Shown here: positions 34,504 through 44,200 of the stretch, piece after piece
How the letters are laid out: each line of letters opens with the position of its first letter
How positions within the stretch are numbered: the stretch's first letter is position 1
DNA from: Succinivibrionaceae bacterium
Lineage (GTDB): Bacteria > Pseudomonadota > Gammaproteobacteria > Enterobacterales > Succinivibrionaceae
Assembly: GCA_019420905.1 (NCBI GenBank)
Contig: JAHZGH010000009.1
Coordinates: forward strand, 186,001 to 250,000
Reading direction: 5' to 3'
DNA length: 64,000 bases
Notes under the pieces: model-generated
The model's input: only the letters and a program-made list of their open reading frames with translations
Told to the model about the DNA's origin: nothing
Database searches by the model: none
Translations under genes and position numbers: made by a program

Positions 34504-35316
34504 TTAAAGTCTAAAAAGCTTTACTAATATACGATAAAGACAAGCTTTAGGAAAAAATCTTGTTATCAGAGAGCTTATATACCCTTTAGCTCCAACATAA
34601 TACACAGGAGCACTGTATTTAGCTTTTATAGCTTTAACTACAGTTAAAGCTACTTTATATGGGGTGTCAGCCTTTTTTTGTTTATTTTTGTTAAGATTTT
34701 CAATATATGCGCACTTAGCTAAAAGCTCTTTATCATTTACACTAATATGTATGCGCTTATTTATAAACTGCGTTTTGGTAAGATTTGGCAAAACTGCGCA
34801 GACATCTATGCCTTTTGATCTAAGCTCATACCTTAAGGACATGGTTAAATTTAAAAAGGCTCCCTTAGCGCCGCCGTAAGCTCCATAATAAGGCAAGGGC
34901 AGCTCTCCCATAATTGAGCCAATGTTGATAATCTTTTCAAGGCTGAAATTATTCAGCATTTTACGGCAAAGATCGCAGGGCATTAGAGCATTAACATTAA
35001 AAATACGCAGCAAAAGCTCGTAATCAACTGCAGATAAAGGTGCGGGATCTAAGCCTAAGCCTGCATTATTTATAATGATCTGCGGCTTAAGATTTAAGGA
35101 CGCAAGTCTTAAGATGAGAGCGTCAATACTCCCTTTTTCCGTAAAATCAAGATGCAGAAGCTTAAAGACACCAGCTAAAGATTCCTCTTTAGTAGTAGTT
35201 CCGACAATTATGCAGCCTTGCTCCTGCAAAAGACGAGCGCAGGCTGAGCCTATATCCGAGCTCAGCCCTACAATTAAAACAACTTTACCCTTCAATCGGC
35301 ATGGCAAAGCGGTCAT
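34504..35316 (-). CDS. Short-chain dehydrogenase/reductase (SDR)
   Basis: A classical SDR oxidoreductase of about 270 residues. The Rossmann motif is VLIVGLSSDIGSA (an S/D variant of TGxxxGIG), NNAGLG follows near 86, and the catalytic Ser and YxxxK are in GSIMG and YGAYGGAKGA. The substrate is unknown. It overlaps the 3-prime end of aroC by about 30 bp; the ATG at 35316 was chosen over 35325, and a TTG at 35295 immediately before the conserved KGKVVLI is also possible. No ribosome site separates these options. Confidence 0.8.
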   Translation of the reverse strand: MTALPCRLKGKVVLIVGLSSDIGSACARLLQEQGCIIVGTTTKEESLAGVFKLLHLDFTEKGSIDALILRLASLNLKPQIIINNAGLGLDPAPLSAVDYELLLRIFNVNALMPCDLCRKMLNNFSLEKIINIGSIMGELPLPYYGAYGGAKGAFLNLTMSLRYELRSKGIDVCAVLPNLTKTQFINKRIHISVNDKELLAKCAYIENLNKNKQKKADTPYKVALTVVKAIKAKYSAPVYYVGAKGYISSLITRFFPKACLYRILVKLFRL

Positions 35317-36382
35317 GATCAACATTAAAGCACTGGGCTTTATTCATCATAAAAGCATCAGCTAAAACTAAAGCAAGCATGGCCTCTGCAATCGGTACTG
35401 CTCTGATGCCTACGCAGGGATCGTGACGACCGCGGGTGACAATATCACAGCTGTTGCCGTCAATATCTATAGTCTTGCCTGGTACTAAAATGCTCGAGGT
35501 AGGCTTTAAAGCAATTCTCACCTTAATTTCCTGGCCTGAGCTTATACCGCCTAAAATGCCGCCGCTATGATTGGCTTTAAAGCCTTCAGGAGTCAATTCA
35601 TCGCGAGCTGTGCTGCCCCTTAAAGAAGCCATTTTAAAGCCGTCACCTATTTCCACACCCTTTACAGCATTAATACTCATCATTGCCTGAGCAATTACAG
35701 CATCAAGCCTATCAAAGATTGGATTGCCAAGCCCACAAGGCACCCCTGAAGCTCTCACCTCAACAATAGCGCCTACAGAATCCCCCGCTATAGCTAAATC
35801 CTTAAATAAGGCTTTTAATTCTTCAAGCTTAGATTCATCGGCAAAATTGAAGGCATTATTCAGGGCAGCATTTGCGTCGAAGCTTTGAGCCTTGATTCCT
35901 CCAATGGCTGTAACTGCACCATATATTTTAATATCAGCTACGGTTTTCAATACCTGCTTGGCTATAGCACCTGCAGCTACACGCATAGCCGTTTCTCGAG
36001 CAGAGGCTCTGCCACCGCCTCGATAATCACGAATGCCATATTTCTGCCAATAAGTATAATCAGCATGCCCAGGTCTAAAGCTATTCATAATTGCACTGTA
36101 ATCCTGAGAGCGCGGAGCTGTATTCTCAATTAGCAGACCTATCGGCGTGCCAGTAGTCTTCCCTTCAAAAACTCCAGAGATAATTTTTACCTTATCCCCT
36201 TCATTACGCGGCGTACCATAGCGAGTAGATCCTGGACGGCGGCGATCTAAATCCGGCTGAATAACGGATTCATCTAAGGGAATATTCGGCGGGCAGCCGT
36301 CAACAATAGCCATCAGTCCAGCCCCGTGGCTTTCACCACAGGTTGTCACGCAAAATTCTCTGCCGAAACTATTTCCGCTCAT
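35285..36382 (-). CDS. aroC: Chorismate synthase AroC
   Basis: The last step of the shikimate pathway, converting 5-enolpyruvylshikimate 3-phosphate to chorismate with reduced FMN. The 365 residues match the family. GESHGAGLMAIVDGCPP near 16, RRRPGSTRYGTPRNE near 47 and HADYTYWQKYGIRDYRGGGRASARET near 108 are the three signature blocks. It overlaps prmB by 14 bp with AGAGG ahead of the ATG. The prmB-aroC pair is the order found in Escherichia coli. Confidence 0.96.
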   Translation of the reverse strand: MSGNSFGREFCVTTCGESHGAGLMAIVDGCPPNIPLDESVIQPDLDRRRPGSTRYGTPRNEGDKVKIISGVFEGKTTGTPIGLLIENTAPRSQDYSAIMNSFRPGHADYTYWQKYGIRDYRGGGRASARETAMRVAAGAIAKQVLKTVADIKIYGAVTAIGGIKAQSFDANAALNNAFNFADESKLEELKALFKDLAIAGDSVGAIVEVRASGVPCGLGNPIFDRLDAVIAQAMMSINAVKGVEIGDGFKMASLRGSTARDELTPEGFKANHSGGILGGISSGQEIKVRIALKPTSSILVPGKTIDIDGNSCDIVTRGRHDPCVGIRAVPIAEAMLALVLADAFMMNKAQCFNVDHDRFAMPIEG

Positions 36383-37391
36383 CTATGACCTCTTGCGCTG
36401 CACTAGCAAAAATATCATGATAAGCACGCAGCTGCTCGCAGCTTAAAACAAAAACTCCGCAGCCGCCCTTCTTTAAATCAACAAAATGGAACGGCACCAT
36501 CGGGAAAGCTTCAACTAAATGCTCCTCGGAATTGCCTACTTCCATAACTAAAATTCCGTCTTCGGTTAAGAAATCAACCGCCTTAGCTAAGATACGCTTG
36601 GCACAATTGAGACCATCGTAGCCTGAGCCTAAAGCCTCGTCTGGCTCTGCATGGTATTCCTCAGGCATTGAACTTAAATCCTCTGCATCAACATAAGGAG
36701 GATTTGCGACGATCAAATCGTATTTATCTCCTTCTGGCAAAGCATCAAAGAGATCACTCTTTATTGGAGTTACCAAGTCTTCCAAGCCGTAATTTTGAAT
36801 ATTAATGTTGCATACCTCTAAAGCATCATCAGAGATATCAACAGCATCAACTTCCGTTTCTCCTTCGAAATTCAGCGCAATCGCAATTGCAATGCATCCT
36901 GAGCCTGTACACATATCCAAAACTCTTTGCGGATCGCGATCTAAATAAGGAGCAAACCCATTCTCTATAAGTTCTCCTATAGGAGATCTAGGAATAATTA
37001 CACGACTGTCTACGTAAAACTCATGTCCGCAGAAAAAAGCCCTATGAGTTAAATATGGAGTTGGAACTCGATCTAAAATACGCAATCTTGCAATCTTGGC
37101 AATGGTTAAACGCTCTTCCTGAGTTAAACGAGAGGTTAAAGTAGAATCATCGCAGGGAGGGGTTAAATGCATAACAGCTTGGACTATTTCCAAAGCCTCA
37201 TCCCAATAATTGTCAGTACCATGTCCTACATAAATGTCATGAGCGGCAAAGCAGGAAACTAAATAGCGGACTACATCCTGAACTGTAAAAAGCTCGGTTG
37301 TAATAGCCTCTTCAATCTCAGAGCCTGTCGGCAGATCGTCTAAAAGCTTATGGATAGCTTCAATTTCGGGATTATTTATAAGTTTTGCCAT
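36369..37391 (-). CDS. prmB: Ribosomal protein L3 glutamine methyltransferase PrmB
   Basis: A SAM-dependent N5-methyltransferase that modifies a Gln of ribosomal protein uL3. The SAM motif VLDMCTGSGCIAIAIA is near residue 148 and the substrate motif IVANPPYVD near 216. The N-terminal helical region and 340-residue length favour PrmB over PrmC (about 280). It is coupled to aroC, a conserved gammaproteobacterial pairing. Confidence 0.93.
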   Translation of the reverse strand: MAKLINNPEIEAIHKLLDDLPTGSEIEEAITTELFTVQDVVRYLVSCFAAHDIYVGHGTDNYWDEALEIVQAVMHLTPPCDDSTLTSRLTQEERLTIAKIARLRILDRVPTPYLTHRAFFCGHEFYVDSRVIIPRSPIGELIENGFAPYLDRDPQRVLDMCTGSGCIAIAIALNFEGETEVDAVDISDDALEVCNINIQNYGLEDLVTPIKSDLFDALPEGDKYDLIVANPPYVDAEDLSSMPEEYHAEPDEALGSGYDGLNCAKRILAKAVDFLTEDGILVMEVGNSEEHLVEAFPMVPFHFVDLKKGGCGVFVLSCEQLRAYHDIFASAAQEVIDERK

Positions 37392-37597
37392 ATATGGAAT
37401 TTACGTCGTGAATTTTATAAAAAAGACCGTATTTTACGGTCATTGCTAGGATAATTCCTATAAACACATCAAATTAAGCTCATGCTTAATTCATAAATTC
37501 AATTATAAGGTGTAAAGAAAAACACCTCAATAGAGACTTAAAATGCACAGATTTGCTCTTTTATTAAAATATATGAAAATGCTTAAGCTTACAGCAA

Positions 37598-37619
37598 AAA
37601 ATAGCGGCATTCCTGCCGC
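37598..37619 (-). terminator. Terminator of ytfK
   Basis: On the - strand GCGGCA, loop GGAA, TGCCGC, followed by TATTTTTT, about 30 bases after the ytfK stop. Confidence 0.83.
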
Positions 37620-37650
37620 CATTATCATTGCATTTCAAAATAACTTTACG

Positions 37651-37905
37651 CTACAGAAAAAGCTCTTCTTTATTTTTTACTGAAAGCTTTTTATTGCGTA
37701 AATGCTCAGTCATAGAAAAAACAGCCTTATTTATTTCACGGCAGATCTTTAATCTGCCTTCGTTAGTTTTTTCTTCTGCACCAATAACTACTTTACCGCC
37801 ATCAAATATAAATTTGCCTTGACCTTTTATTTCAAAGGTTCCTTTAAAAAATAAAACCACGTGTCTGGCAATCTGCACGGGAGCGTATTTATTGAAAACT
37901 CGCAT
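37651..37905 (-). CDS. ytfK: YtfK / DUF1107 family stress protein
   Basis: An 84-residue protein matching YtfK of E. coli: MRVFNKYAPVQIARHVVLFFKG corresponds to the YtfK start (MKIFQRYNPLQVAKYVK), followed by GKFIFDGGKVVI and EINKAVF. In E. coli YtfK binds SpoT and shifts it toward (p)ppGpp synthesis under phosphate or fatty acid starvation. The C-terminus runs about 16 residues beyond the E. coli protein with a basic tail (RNKKLSVKNKEELFL). It is a single gene with its own terminator. The role is inferred from the family. Confidence 0.83.
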   Translation of the reverse strand: MRVFNKYAPVQIARHVVLFFKGTFEIKGQGKFIFDGGKVVIGAEEKTNEGRLKICREINKAVFSMTEHLRNKKLSVKNKEELFL

Positions 37906-38057
37906 TTAACTATTCTTTATTCCTTGTTGTTTGTATTATCTTTTTTAAATAATTGTATATTACAAGTGTAAAGGATAGTTCAAATATATATTTTTTATTG
38001 TAAAAATTTATCAATAAGAAATAATCACATCAATAATTAAAAGATCTCCTGAAAAAT

Positions 38058-38519
38058 CTAATACCAAAGATCTCCTTGTGATGCAAAAAAATGCTCCGGA
38101 GTTGCAATATGTCCATTATAGTCAAGTAAAAGAGCAGACGATGTCGAAAAATCAGGTCCAAACTCATGATGAGAAGTGAATTCATAGCATAGCTCTGAAA
38201 CTAAAGGAATATGCGACAGCAATAAAACTACATCTTTATTTAAGCAGTTAGCATCAATTAATGCTCTTACTGTCAAAGGATCTCCGCTTGGTTCTAATTC
38301 AGGCAAAGTCTCAATAATCACTTTGCTGTTACTTTGATTCAATACTAATTGTGCAGTTTGCTGCGCTCGCGTCAAAGGAGATGCATAAGCTTTAGTAATT
38401 ACATATTTACTATTTATGGATGCAGCCACTTCCATAGTCTCTCTAATACCTTTGCTTGTCAGTACTCGATCATTGCCTGATAAAGCAGCTTGCCCATGGC
38501 GCATGATGATTAGCTTCAT
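38058..38519 (-). CDS. sixA: Phosphohistidine phosphatase SixA
   Basis: A 153-residue histidine phosphatase. MRHGQA at the N-terminus carries the catalytic RHG, SPLTRAQQTA near 47 holds the second Arg, and LLLSHIPLVSEL near 100 the second His. SixA removes phosphate from His-containing phosphotransfer proteins, including the nitrogen PTS protein NPr in E. coli. Length and the short C-terminal half distinguish it from phosphoglycerate mutases. It stands alone between ytfK and pyrF. Confidence 0.88.
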   Translation of the reverse strand: MKLIIMRHGQAALSGNDRVLTSKGIRETMEVAASINSKYVITKAYASPLTRAQQTAQLVLNQSNSKVIIETLPELEPSGDPLTVRALIDANCLNKDVVLLLSHIPLVSELCYEFTSHHEFGPDFSTSSALLLDYNGHIATPEHFFASQGDLWY

Positions 38520-38675
38520 AACAAAACCTTTTATTATTTTCTATTTACAGACTAAGTTTAGAGAATATACGTATTAATGCAAATTAAAAAGCGTATTTTT
38601 AATGCTAAAAATATAAAAACATCAGATATTCTTATTAAAAATAAGAAGATAAATAATTCTTTCAGAAGAAAAAGC

Positions 38676-38716
38676 AAAAAAGATATTTAGAAAGCTTTCA
38701 AATCTAAAAGCTTTCT
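38676..38716 (-). terminator. Terminator of the lapA-lapB-pyrF unit
   Basis: On the - strand AGAAAGCTTT and AAAGCTTTCT pair across an 8-base loop just after the pyrF stop, followed by AAATATCTTTTTT. Confidence 0.77.
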
Positions 38717-38726
38717 AAAATTATCG

Positions 38727-39425
38727 CTATAAGGAGGCTATTGAAGCGTTGATTTTCTCTAAAGCTAATTGCGGATCGGCAGCCTTAGTAATAGGACGTC
38801 CGATAACTAAATAATCAGCACCGGCTTGTAAAGCTTTAAGAGGAGTCATAATACGTTTTTGATCACCGATATCTGAGCCTTCAGGACGGATACCTGGAGT
38901 TACGCATACAAAAGGAGCTGCTACTGCCGCTTTTATTGCAGTGGCTTCCTGAGCTGAAGATACTACTCCATCAAGACCGCTCTCTTTTGCAAGCTTTGCC
39001 AAACGCAAAACCTGATCAATTGGCTCTAAATCAAGCCCAATGCCTGCAAGCTGCTCCCTATCCATAGAAGTCAGCACAGTAACACCTATAAGCAAAGGCT
39101 TTTTATCAAATTTAGCTAAAGCCTCAGCCGCAGTACGCATCATTACCATACCGCCGCTTGCATGCACATTAACCATCCAAACCCCTAAACGGGCGGCAGC
39201 CTCGCAAGCACGAGCTACGGTATTTGGAATATCGTGAAACTTAAGATCTAAGAAGACCTCGAAGTTTTTGTTTATAAGCTTTTCCACAAATTGAGGTCCT
39301 GCAGTCGTAAACAGCTCATTGCCAACCTTTAAACGACAATATTTAGGATCTACACGTGATACAAAATTCAAAGCATCGCTTTCATTGTCATAATCTAAAG
39401 CAACAATGATCTTAGGATCAGTCAT
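38727..39425 (-). CDS. pyrF: Orotidine 5-phosphate decarboxylase PyrF
   Basis: It makes UMP from OMP. IIVALDYDN at the N-terminus supplies the first Asp, FLDLKFHDIPNTV near 58 the catalytic DxKxxD group, and VTPGIRPEGSDIGDQKR near 178 the phosphate loop. The frame opens at 39437, but ATG at 39425 follows GGAG by six bases and begins MTDPKIIVAL, giving 232 residues. It starts one base past the lapB stop codon, so the two are coupled, as in E. coli. Confidence 0.95.
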   Translation of the reverse strand: MTDPKIIVALDYDNESDALNFVSRVDPKYCRLKVGNELFTTAGPQFVEKLINKNFEVFLDLKFHDIPNTVARACEAAARLGVWMVNVHASGGMVMMRTAAEALAKFDKKPLLIGVTVLTSMDREQLAGIGLDLEPIDQVLRLAKLAKESGLDGVVSSAQEATAIKAAVAAPFVCVTPGIRPEGSDIGDQKRIMTPLKALQAGADYLVIGRPITKAADPQLALEKINASIASL

Positions 39426-39426
39426 T

Positions 39427-40590
39427 TTAATCTCCATCTAAGCCCACCTTTGGTCTTAAGCTTTCCCAGCGTTTACAGCTTGGACACTGCCAAAAAAGCA
39501 TTTTGCTTTCAAAACCGCAGTGCGGGCAGGTGTAAATATAATTAGCCGCAATTTGCGCATCCACAAGACTTTTTAATTGTAAAATCGCCTGATTTGCCGA
39601 AGGCTCACCTTCTTTTGAGCGCAATCCCATGAGAGCTGAAAACAATTTAAGATTAGGCTTTTCCTTAATAAAGGATAAAAGCAAATTCTCTGCGTCTACA
39701 GTTCCTGAATCTAAAGCAACAATGCGCACAAGCTCCACCATAGCTGCAGCTGAATGCGTAGAATTTACCAGACTTTCCAAAGCAAAACGATAATTTGGAT
39801 CTGCTTTATTAGGGAAACACTCATAAATTAAATGCAGACAGGTTATACCATAGTGAGGATCAAAAGCTGTTACTTCCTTGACTAAAGCATAAGCCTCCCG
39901 AAGCTTATTTTGTTTTATATACAAAGAAGCAAGCTCAAGACGAGCTCTTATTGATTCCGGGAAAATCTCTATAGCATAAAGATATGCTTTAACCGCATCG
40001 TCATACTGCTGAGTTATATTTAAGTGCGAAGCTTTTTCACAATAATACTGGCCTAACATCCGCAGGCCCTTAGCACCTAAAACATCGCGATATGCCAGCG
40101 CCACTTCTATAGCTCGATTAAAATCCTGCTCACGCTCATATACTTTTAATAAAAGCTTAGCTGCAAATGCACGCTGACGTGGTATTTCTACGGCCTTTAG
40201 CAAAATCTGCTCTGCCCTGTCAAAAAGACCGGCAGAAAGAAAATCACAGGCTAGCTCTAATTGGGCAGTCTCTCTTTCACTGTCATCAATGCTTTCATCG
40301 TTTATCATGCGCTCATGCAACGAGATTGCCTTATCAACCTCGCCACGTGTACGGAAAAGATTACCTAAAGCTAAGGATGATTCAAATGAAGGATCTTGTT
40401 CTTTAAGACAAGCAATAAAACGATCAACTGCTTTATCATCCTGTTTGTTTAATAAATACTCAACGCCTCGCAAATAGTTATGATTTTGCTGATTGCGAGT
40501 ATTCTCCTGCTTATTGCGGGCAGAGCTGCGCCCCATATAATATCCGTAAAGCGCAGCTACTGGAAGAAGAAGAAAAAGCAGTTCAAACAT
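39427..40590 (-). CDS. lapB: Lipopolysaccharide assembly protein LapB (YciM)
   Basis: An inner-membrane-anchored TPR protein that directs FtsH-mediated turnover of LpxC and so tunes LPS synthesis. It has an N-terminal transmembrane helix (LLFLLLPVAALYGYYMG), tandem TPR repeats from about 40 to 330, and a C-terminal rubredoxin-like zinc ribbon CPHCGF...CPSCKRWESLRP. The 387 residues match E. coli. It lies between lapA and pyrF, the conserved order. Confidence 0.95.
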   Translation of the reverse strand: MFELLFLLLPVAALYGYYMGRSSARNKQENTRNQQNHNYLRGVEYLLNKQDDKAVDRFIACLKEQDPSFESSLALGNLFRTRGEVDKAISLHERMINDESIDDSERETAQLELACDFLSAGLFDRAEQILLKAVEIPRQRAFAAKLLLKVYEREQDFNRAIEVALAYRDVLGAKGLRMLGQYYCEKASHLNITQQYDDAVKAYLYAIEIFPESIRARLELASLYIKQNKLREAYALVKEVTAFDPHYGITCLHLIYECFPNKADPNYRFALESLVNSTHSAAAMVELVRIVALDSGTVDAENLLLSFIKEKPNLKLFSALMGLRSKEGEPSANQAILQLKSLVDAQIAANYIYTCPHCGFESKMLFWQCPSCKRWESLRPKVGLDGD

Positions 40591-40600
40591 CTAAACTGAC

Positions 40601-40918
40601 TTAGGCCTGAGCCGTAGGCAGAGCTTCTTGCTCTTTTTTTGAAGACTGCTCTTTCTTCAGTTCTTCTTTACGCATCTTAGATAAAGAAGAACGGGCAGCG
40701 CGGGCACGATTCCAATACTTCAAGATTAAAAGTAGTGAGCCTAGCAATCCTAAAATAAAACCAAAAACAACGCCTACAACTAAAACTGTTGCCAAAGAAA
40801 CATCTGCTTTGACGATTAAGAAATCAAAAAATACAGTGCTATCGTTAGCTGAACCTATTGCTAAACCAAAAGATACAATTAAAACGATAACAATAAAATT
40901 AATCCAAAATTTAAGCAT
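40601..40918 (-). CDS. lapA: LapA family protein (YciS)
   Basis: A 105-residue inner-membrane protein with two helices (about 5-20 and 40-66) and a Lys/Glu-rich cytoplasmic tail, the DUF1049/LapA layout. It works with LapB in LPS assembly. It sits 10 bases before lapB. Confidence 0.9.
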   Translation of the reverse strand: MLKFWINFIVIVLIVSFGLAIGSANDSTVFFDFLIVKADVSLATVLVVGVVFGFILGLLGSLLLILKYWNRARAARSSLSKMRKEELKKEQSSKKEQEALPTAQA

Positions 40919-40992
40919 TTATCAGTTTACCCCTCATGGCGATATATCATGATAACATATCACCTAAGTAGATACACTCCTATAATTCAGAC

Positions 40993-41280
40993 TCAGATAT
41001 TTTTACTATTTACGCTATTACGTAAAGCAACGCCAGGCTTAAAATGAACTACACGGCGCTTATCCAAATTGACAGGCTCTCCCGTTTTTGGATTATGTGC
41101 GATGCGAGGCTCTCTTATACGAATCTCAAAACTGCCGAAGCCGCGGATCTCAATTCTCTCGCCTGCGGCTAAAGTTTCGATCATAACCTCAAAAATCTCT
41201 CTAACAGCGGCATCAATACTCTTTGGATTTTGAGTGGGAAATTGCATTGCCAACATATCTATAAGTTCAGCTCGAGTCAT
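40993..41280 (-). CDS. ihfB: Integration host factor beta subunit
   Basis: A DNA-bending nucleoid protein of 95 residues. RIEIRGFGSFEIRIREPRIAHNPKTGEPV is the HU/IHF arm region with the intercalating Pro in NPKTG. The MTRAELIDMLA start and the rpsA neighbour identify the beta subunit over HU or the alpha subunit. It lies downstream of rpsA as in E. coli. Confidence 0.95.
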   Translation of the reverse strand: MTRAELIDMLAMQFPTQNPKSIDAAVREIFEVMIETLAAGERIEIRGFGSFEIRIREPRIAHNPKTGEPVNLDKRRVVHFKPGVALRNSVNSKNI

Positions 41281-41438
41281 CTTTAAGCTCCCAAGAAAAA
41301 ATTTTACTAAGTAGAATTTTAACCAATTATGAAGAATAAAGCTGAATAAAATTCTTAAAAATCAGATCTTAAGCCAAAAATTTAATAAAAAATTTTCGTC
41401 GATCACAAAATAAATAAAGCTTTAGCATATTTTGAACA

Positions 41439-41476
41439 TAAAAAAACGGCCCCCAAATTTTACCTTGAGGGCCGTT
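41439..41476 (-). terminator. Terminator of rpsA
   Basis: On the - strand AACGGCCC and GGGCCGTT pair around an A/T-rich loop and are followed by TTTTTTATG, 25 bases past the rpsA stop. Confidence 0.88.
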
Positions 41477-41500
41477 CTTTCAGAAATTAGCTAAAAGCTA

Positions 41501-43174
41501 TTATTTCTCAACCTTGCCGGCAGCGGCGAAAGCAGCAGCCATAGCAGTGGTCTGCGGCTCCTGAGCCTTCTGATTTACAGACTCTAAAGCCTCTTTCTCC
41601 TCAGCCTCATCCTTAGCGCGAACAGATAAGGAGATCTGACGAGCCTTGCGATCAACGCTCATGAACTTAGCCTCGATGCTGTCACCAACCTTGCAAACAG
41701 TGGTAGCGTCATCAACGCGATCACGAGAGAGATCTGCTGCACGAACATAGCCGGTAATGCCTTCTGCTAATTCAACGGTAGCACCGCGAGCATCAACCTC
41801 AGTAACAGTACCAGTTACAATAGAACCCTTACGGTGAGAAGCTAAGTAATCAGCAAACGGATCCTCAGAAATCTGCTTTAAGCCTAAGGAAATGCGCTCA
41901 CGCTCCGGATCTACCTGTAAAACAATAGCGGTAATCTCGTCACCTTTCTTGAAGTCGCGAACAGCATCTTCACCAGACTGCTGCCAAGAAATATCAGAGA
42001 GGTGTACTAAGCCGTCAATGCCGCCATCAAGACCAATGAAGATACCGAAATCGGTGATGGACTTGATCTTACCGGTAACCTTGTCGCCCTTAGAGTGAGT
42101 CTCAGCAAACTCAATCCAAGGATTCTGCTTGCACTGCTTCAAGCCTAAAGAAATACGACGACGCTCCTCATCGATCTCTAAGACCTTAACCTTAACAGTG
42201 TCACCAACAGAAACAACCTTAGAAGGATGAATATTCTTGTTAGTCCAATCCATTTCGGAAACGTGAACTAAGCCTTCAACACCCTCTTCGATCTCAACGA
42301 AGCAGCCGTAATCGGTTAAATTAGTAACCTTGCCCTCAATGATAGAATCAACAGGGAAACGAGTTGCAATATTAGCCCAAGGATCCTCACCTAACTGCTT
42401 TAAGCCTAAGGATACGCGCTGACGATCACGATCGAACTTGAGAACCTTAACAGTGATCTCGTCACCAACATTAACGATCTCAGAAGGATGCTTAACGCGC
42501 TTCCAAGCCATATCGGTAATGTGTAATAAGCCGTCAACACCGCCTAAGTCAACGAATGCACCGTAATCGGTGAGATTCTTGACAACGCCCTTGACGGTCT
42601 GGCCTTCAGCGAGGTTAGCTAAAACGCTCTCGCGCTCAGAAGAGTTCTCAGTCTCAATAACAGCACGACGAGAAACAACAACGTTGTTGCGCTTCTGATC
42701 AAGCTTGATAACCTTGAACTGCTGCTCTTTGCCCTCTAAGTGAGAGGTATCACGTACTGGACGTACATCAACTAAGGAGCCAGGTAAGAAGGCGCGAATA
42801 CCGCCTAACTGAACAGTGAAGCCGCCCTTGACCTTGCCATCGATAACGCCAGTAACAGTTTCCTGCTTGTTGAAGGCGTCTTCAAGCTTGATCCAAGCTT
42901 CATTACGCTTTGCCTTCTCGCGAGAGACCTGAGTCTCACCGTCGCCAGACTCAACAGATTCAAGAGCTACGTCAACTACATCGCCAACTTGAACCTCAAG
43001 CTCGCCTGCTGGGCTCATGAACTGCTCTTGCGGAATAGCAGATTCAGACTTAAGACCGGTATCAACAATAACAAAGCCGTTGTTTATATCAACAACCTTG
43101 CCCTTTACCATTGAACCCGGACGGGTTTCTACGTTTTTCAGAGACTCTTCGAAAAGTTGTGCAAAAGATTCCAT
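41501..43174 (-). CDS. rpsA: 30S ribosomal protein S1
   Basis: A translation initiation protein with six S1 RNA-binding domains spread over about 557 residues; the repeated G-x-VxxxxxxGxxVxL pattern and the KLLKFD, KVLEID and LGLKQ spacers are visible. The frame opens at 43207, but ATG at 43174 gives MESFAQLFEESLKNVETRPGS, which aligns with the E. coli start MTESFAQLFEES. Only a weak ribosome site precedes it, normal for rpsA. Codon use is highly biased. It follows cmk. Confidence 0.96.
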   Translation of the reverse strand: MESFAQLFEESLKNVETRPGSMVKGKVVDINNGFVIVDTGLKSESAIPQEQFMSPAGELEVQVGDVVDVALESVESGDGETQVSREKAKRNEAWIKLEDAFNKQETVTGVIDGKVKGGFTVQLGGIRAFLPGSLVDVRPVRDTSHLEGKEQQFKVIKLDQKRNNVVVSRRAVIETENSSERESVLANLAEGQTVKGVVKNLTDYGAFVDLGGVDGLLHITDMAWKRVKHPSEIVNVGDEITVKVLKFDRDRQRVSLGLKQLGEDPWANIATRFPVDSIIEGKVTNLTDYGCFVEIEEGVEGLVHVSEMDWTNKNIHPSKVVSVGDTVKVKVLEIDEERRRISLGLKQCKQNPWIEFAETHSKGDKVTGKIKSITDFGIFIGLDGGIDGLVHLSDISWQQSGEDAVRDFKKGDEITAIVLQVDPERERISLGLKQISEDPFADYLASHRKGSIVTGTVTEVDARGATVELAEGITGYVRAADLSRDRVDDATTVCKVGDSIEAKFMSVDRKARQISLSVRAKDEAEEKEALESVNQKAQEPQTTAMAAAFAAAGKVEK

Positions 43175-43274
43175 TAAGGTAAAAATTCCAAATTTGCCCC
43201 GTAGCATCCTGCATTTGGGGAGTTGTTAAAAAATGTACAGTCATCCTTGACCATACTTAAATAATGTAGAAAAA

Positions 43275-43964
43275 CTACAATTCACACTCAAGACCAGTGC
43301 GCTCTTTTATAATCTGCGCAGCAGTCTTAAAAACCTCTTCAATACTTAAATTAGAAGAATCAATTATTACAGCATCATCTGCTGGCTTAAGCGGCGCAAC
43401 CTCACGATTACGATCACGCTCATCACGTTCTTCAATTTCTTTAAGTATCGCTGCATAATCTGCAGCTTTGCCGCTTTGCTTCAACTGCTGTACGCGCCTT
43501 TGGGCACGTACGGAAGCTGCGGCATCAAGAAAAATCTTGACCTGAGCTTTTGGAAAAACTATTGTTCCCATATCACGGCCATCAGCGACTAAGCCTGGCT
43601 CGCGTAAAAAATTACGCTGTCTTTGCAGCAAAGCCGCTCTTACAGAACTTATAGCTGCCACCTTACTTGCATTAACCCCTGCCTCTTCAGTACGAATTGC
43701 AGAAGTAACATCTTCGCTGCCTAAATACACAGCAACGCCTGTATCCGTAGTCTCAAAATGCAAGTCTAAAAGCTTTGCTTCTTGTAGCACTGAGTCCTCA
43801 TCAAACAAGGCCAAACCTGCTTTGCGAACGGCATAAGCCAATACACGGTAGATAGCACCAGAATCTAAAAGTTCAAAGTCTAAGGCAGAAGCTAATCTAC
43901 GGGTTAACTCCCCTTTTCCAGCTCCTCCTGGGCCATCAACTGTAATTACAATAGCATTACTCAT
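43275..43964 (-). CDS. cmk: Cytidylate kinase
   Basis: It phosphorylates CMP and dCMP. The P-loop GPGGAGKGELTRRLA is near residues 11-25, DSGAIYRVLAY near 36 is the NMP site, and GRDMGTIVFPKA near 129 is a Cmk signature. The 229 residues fit. It lies upstream of rpsA in the conserved cmk-rpsA-ihfB order. Confidence 0.95.
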   Translation of the reverse strand: MSNAIVITVDGPGGAGKGELTRRLASALDFELLDSGAIYRVLAYAVRKAGLALFDEDSVLQEAKLLDLHFETTDTGVAVYLGSEDVTSAIRTEEAGVNASKVAAISSVRAALLQRQRNFLREPGLVADGRDMGTIVFPKAQVKIFLDAAASVRAQRRVQQLKQSGKAADYAAILKEIEERDERDRNREVAPLKPADDAVIIDSSNLSIEEVFKTAAQIIKERTGLECEL

Positions 43965-44186
43965 TTTTATGTCCTTGTTTAAAACTAGGCAATTATATCA
44001 GAAATTCTTAAAAGTTAACGTTGCTATTAAAATAATTTTGTTTAATGCTATCTTAACTCTAATAACGTCTTAAAAAATATTATTAAATAATATTGTTTGT
44101 AATAATAAGTTCAAGTAAACAGAAAATTTTGTAAATATATAAATTTCTAATATTTGTACATATAACTAAACCAATACTTATATACA

Positions 44187-44200
44187 GTACTAGCTAGTAC
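44187..44200. repeat. Perfect 14-bp palindrome
   Basis: GTACTAGCTAGTAC reads the same on both strands, about 350 bases upstream of ribA. Ten bases of it and its right flank (GCTAGTACCG) recur near 45636. It might be an operator; no regulator is known for it. Confidence 0.5.
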
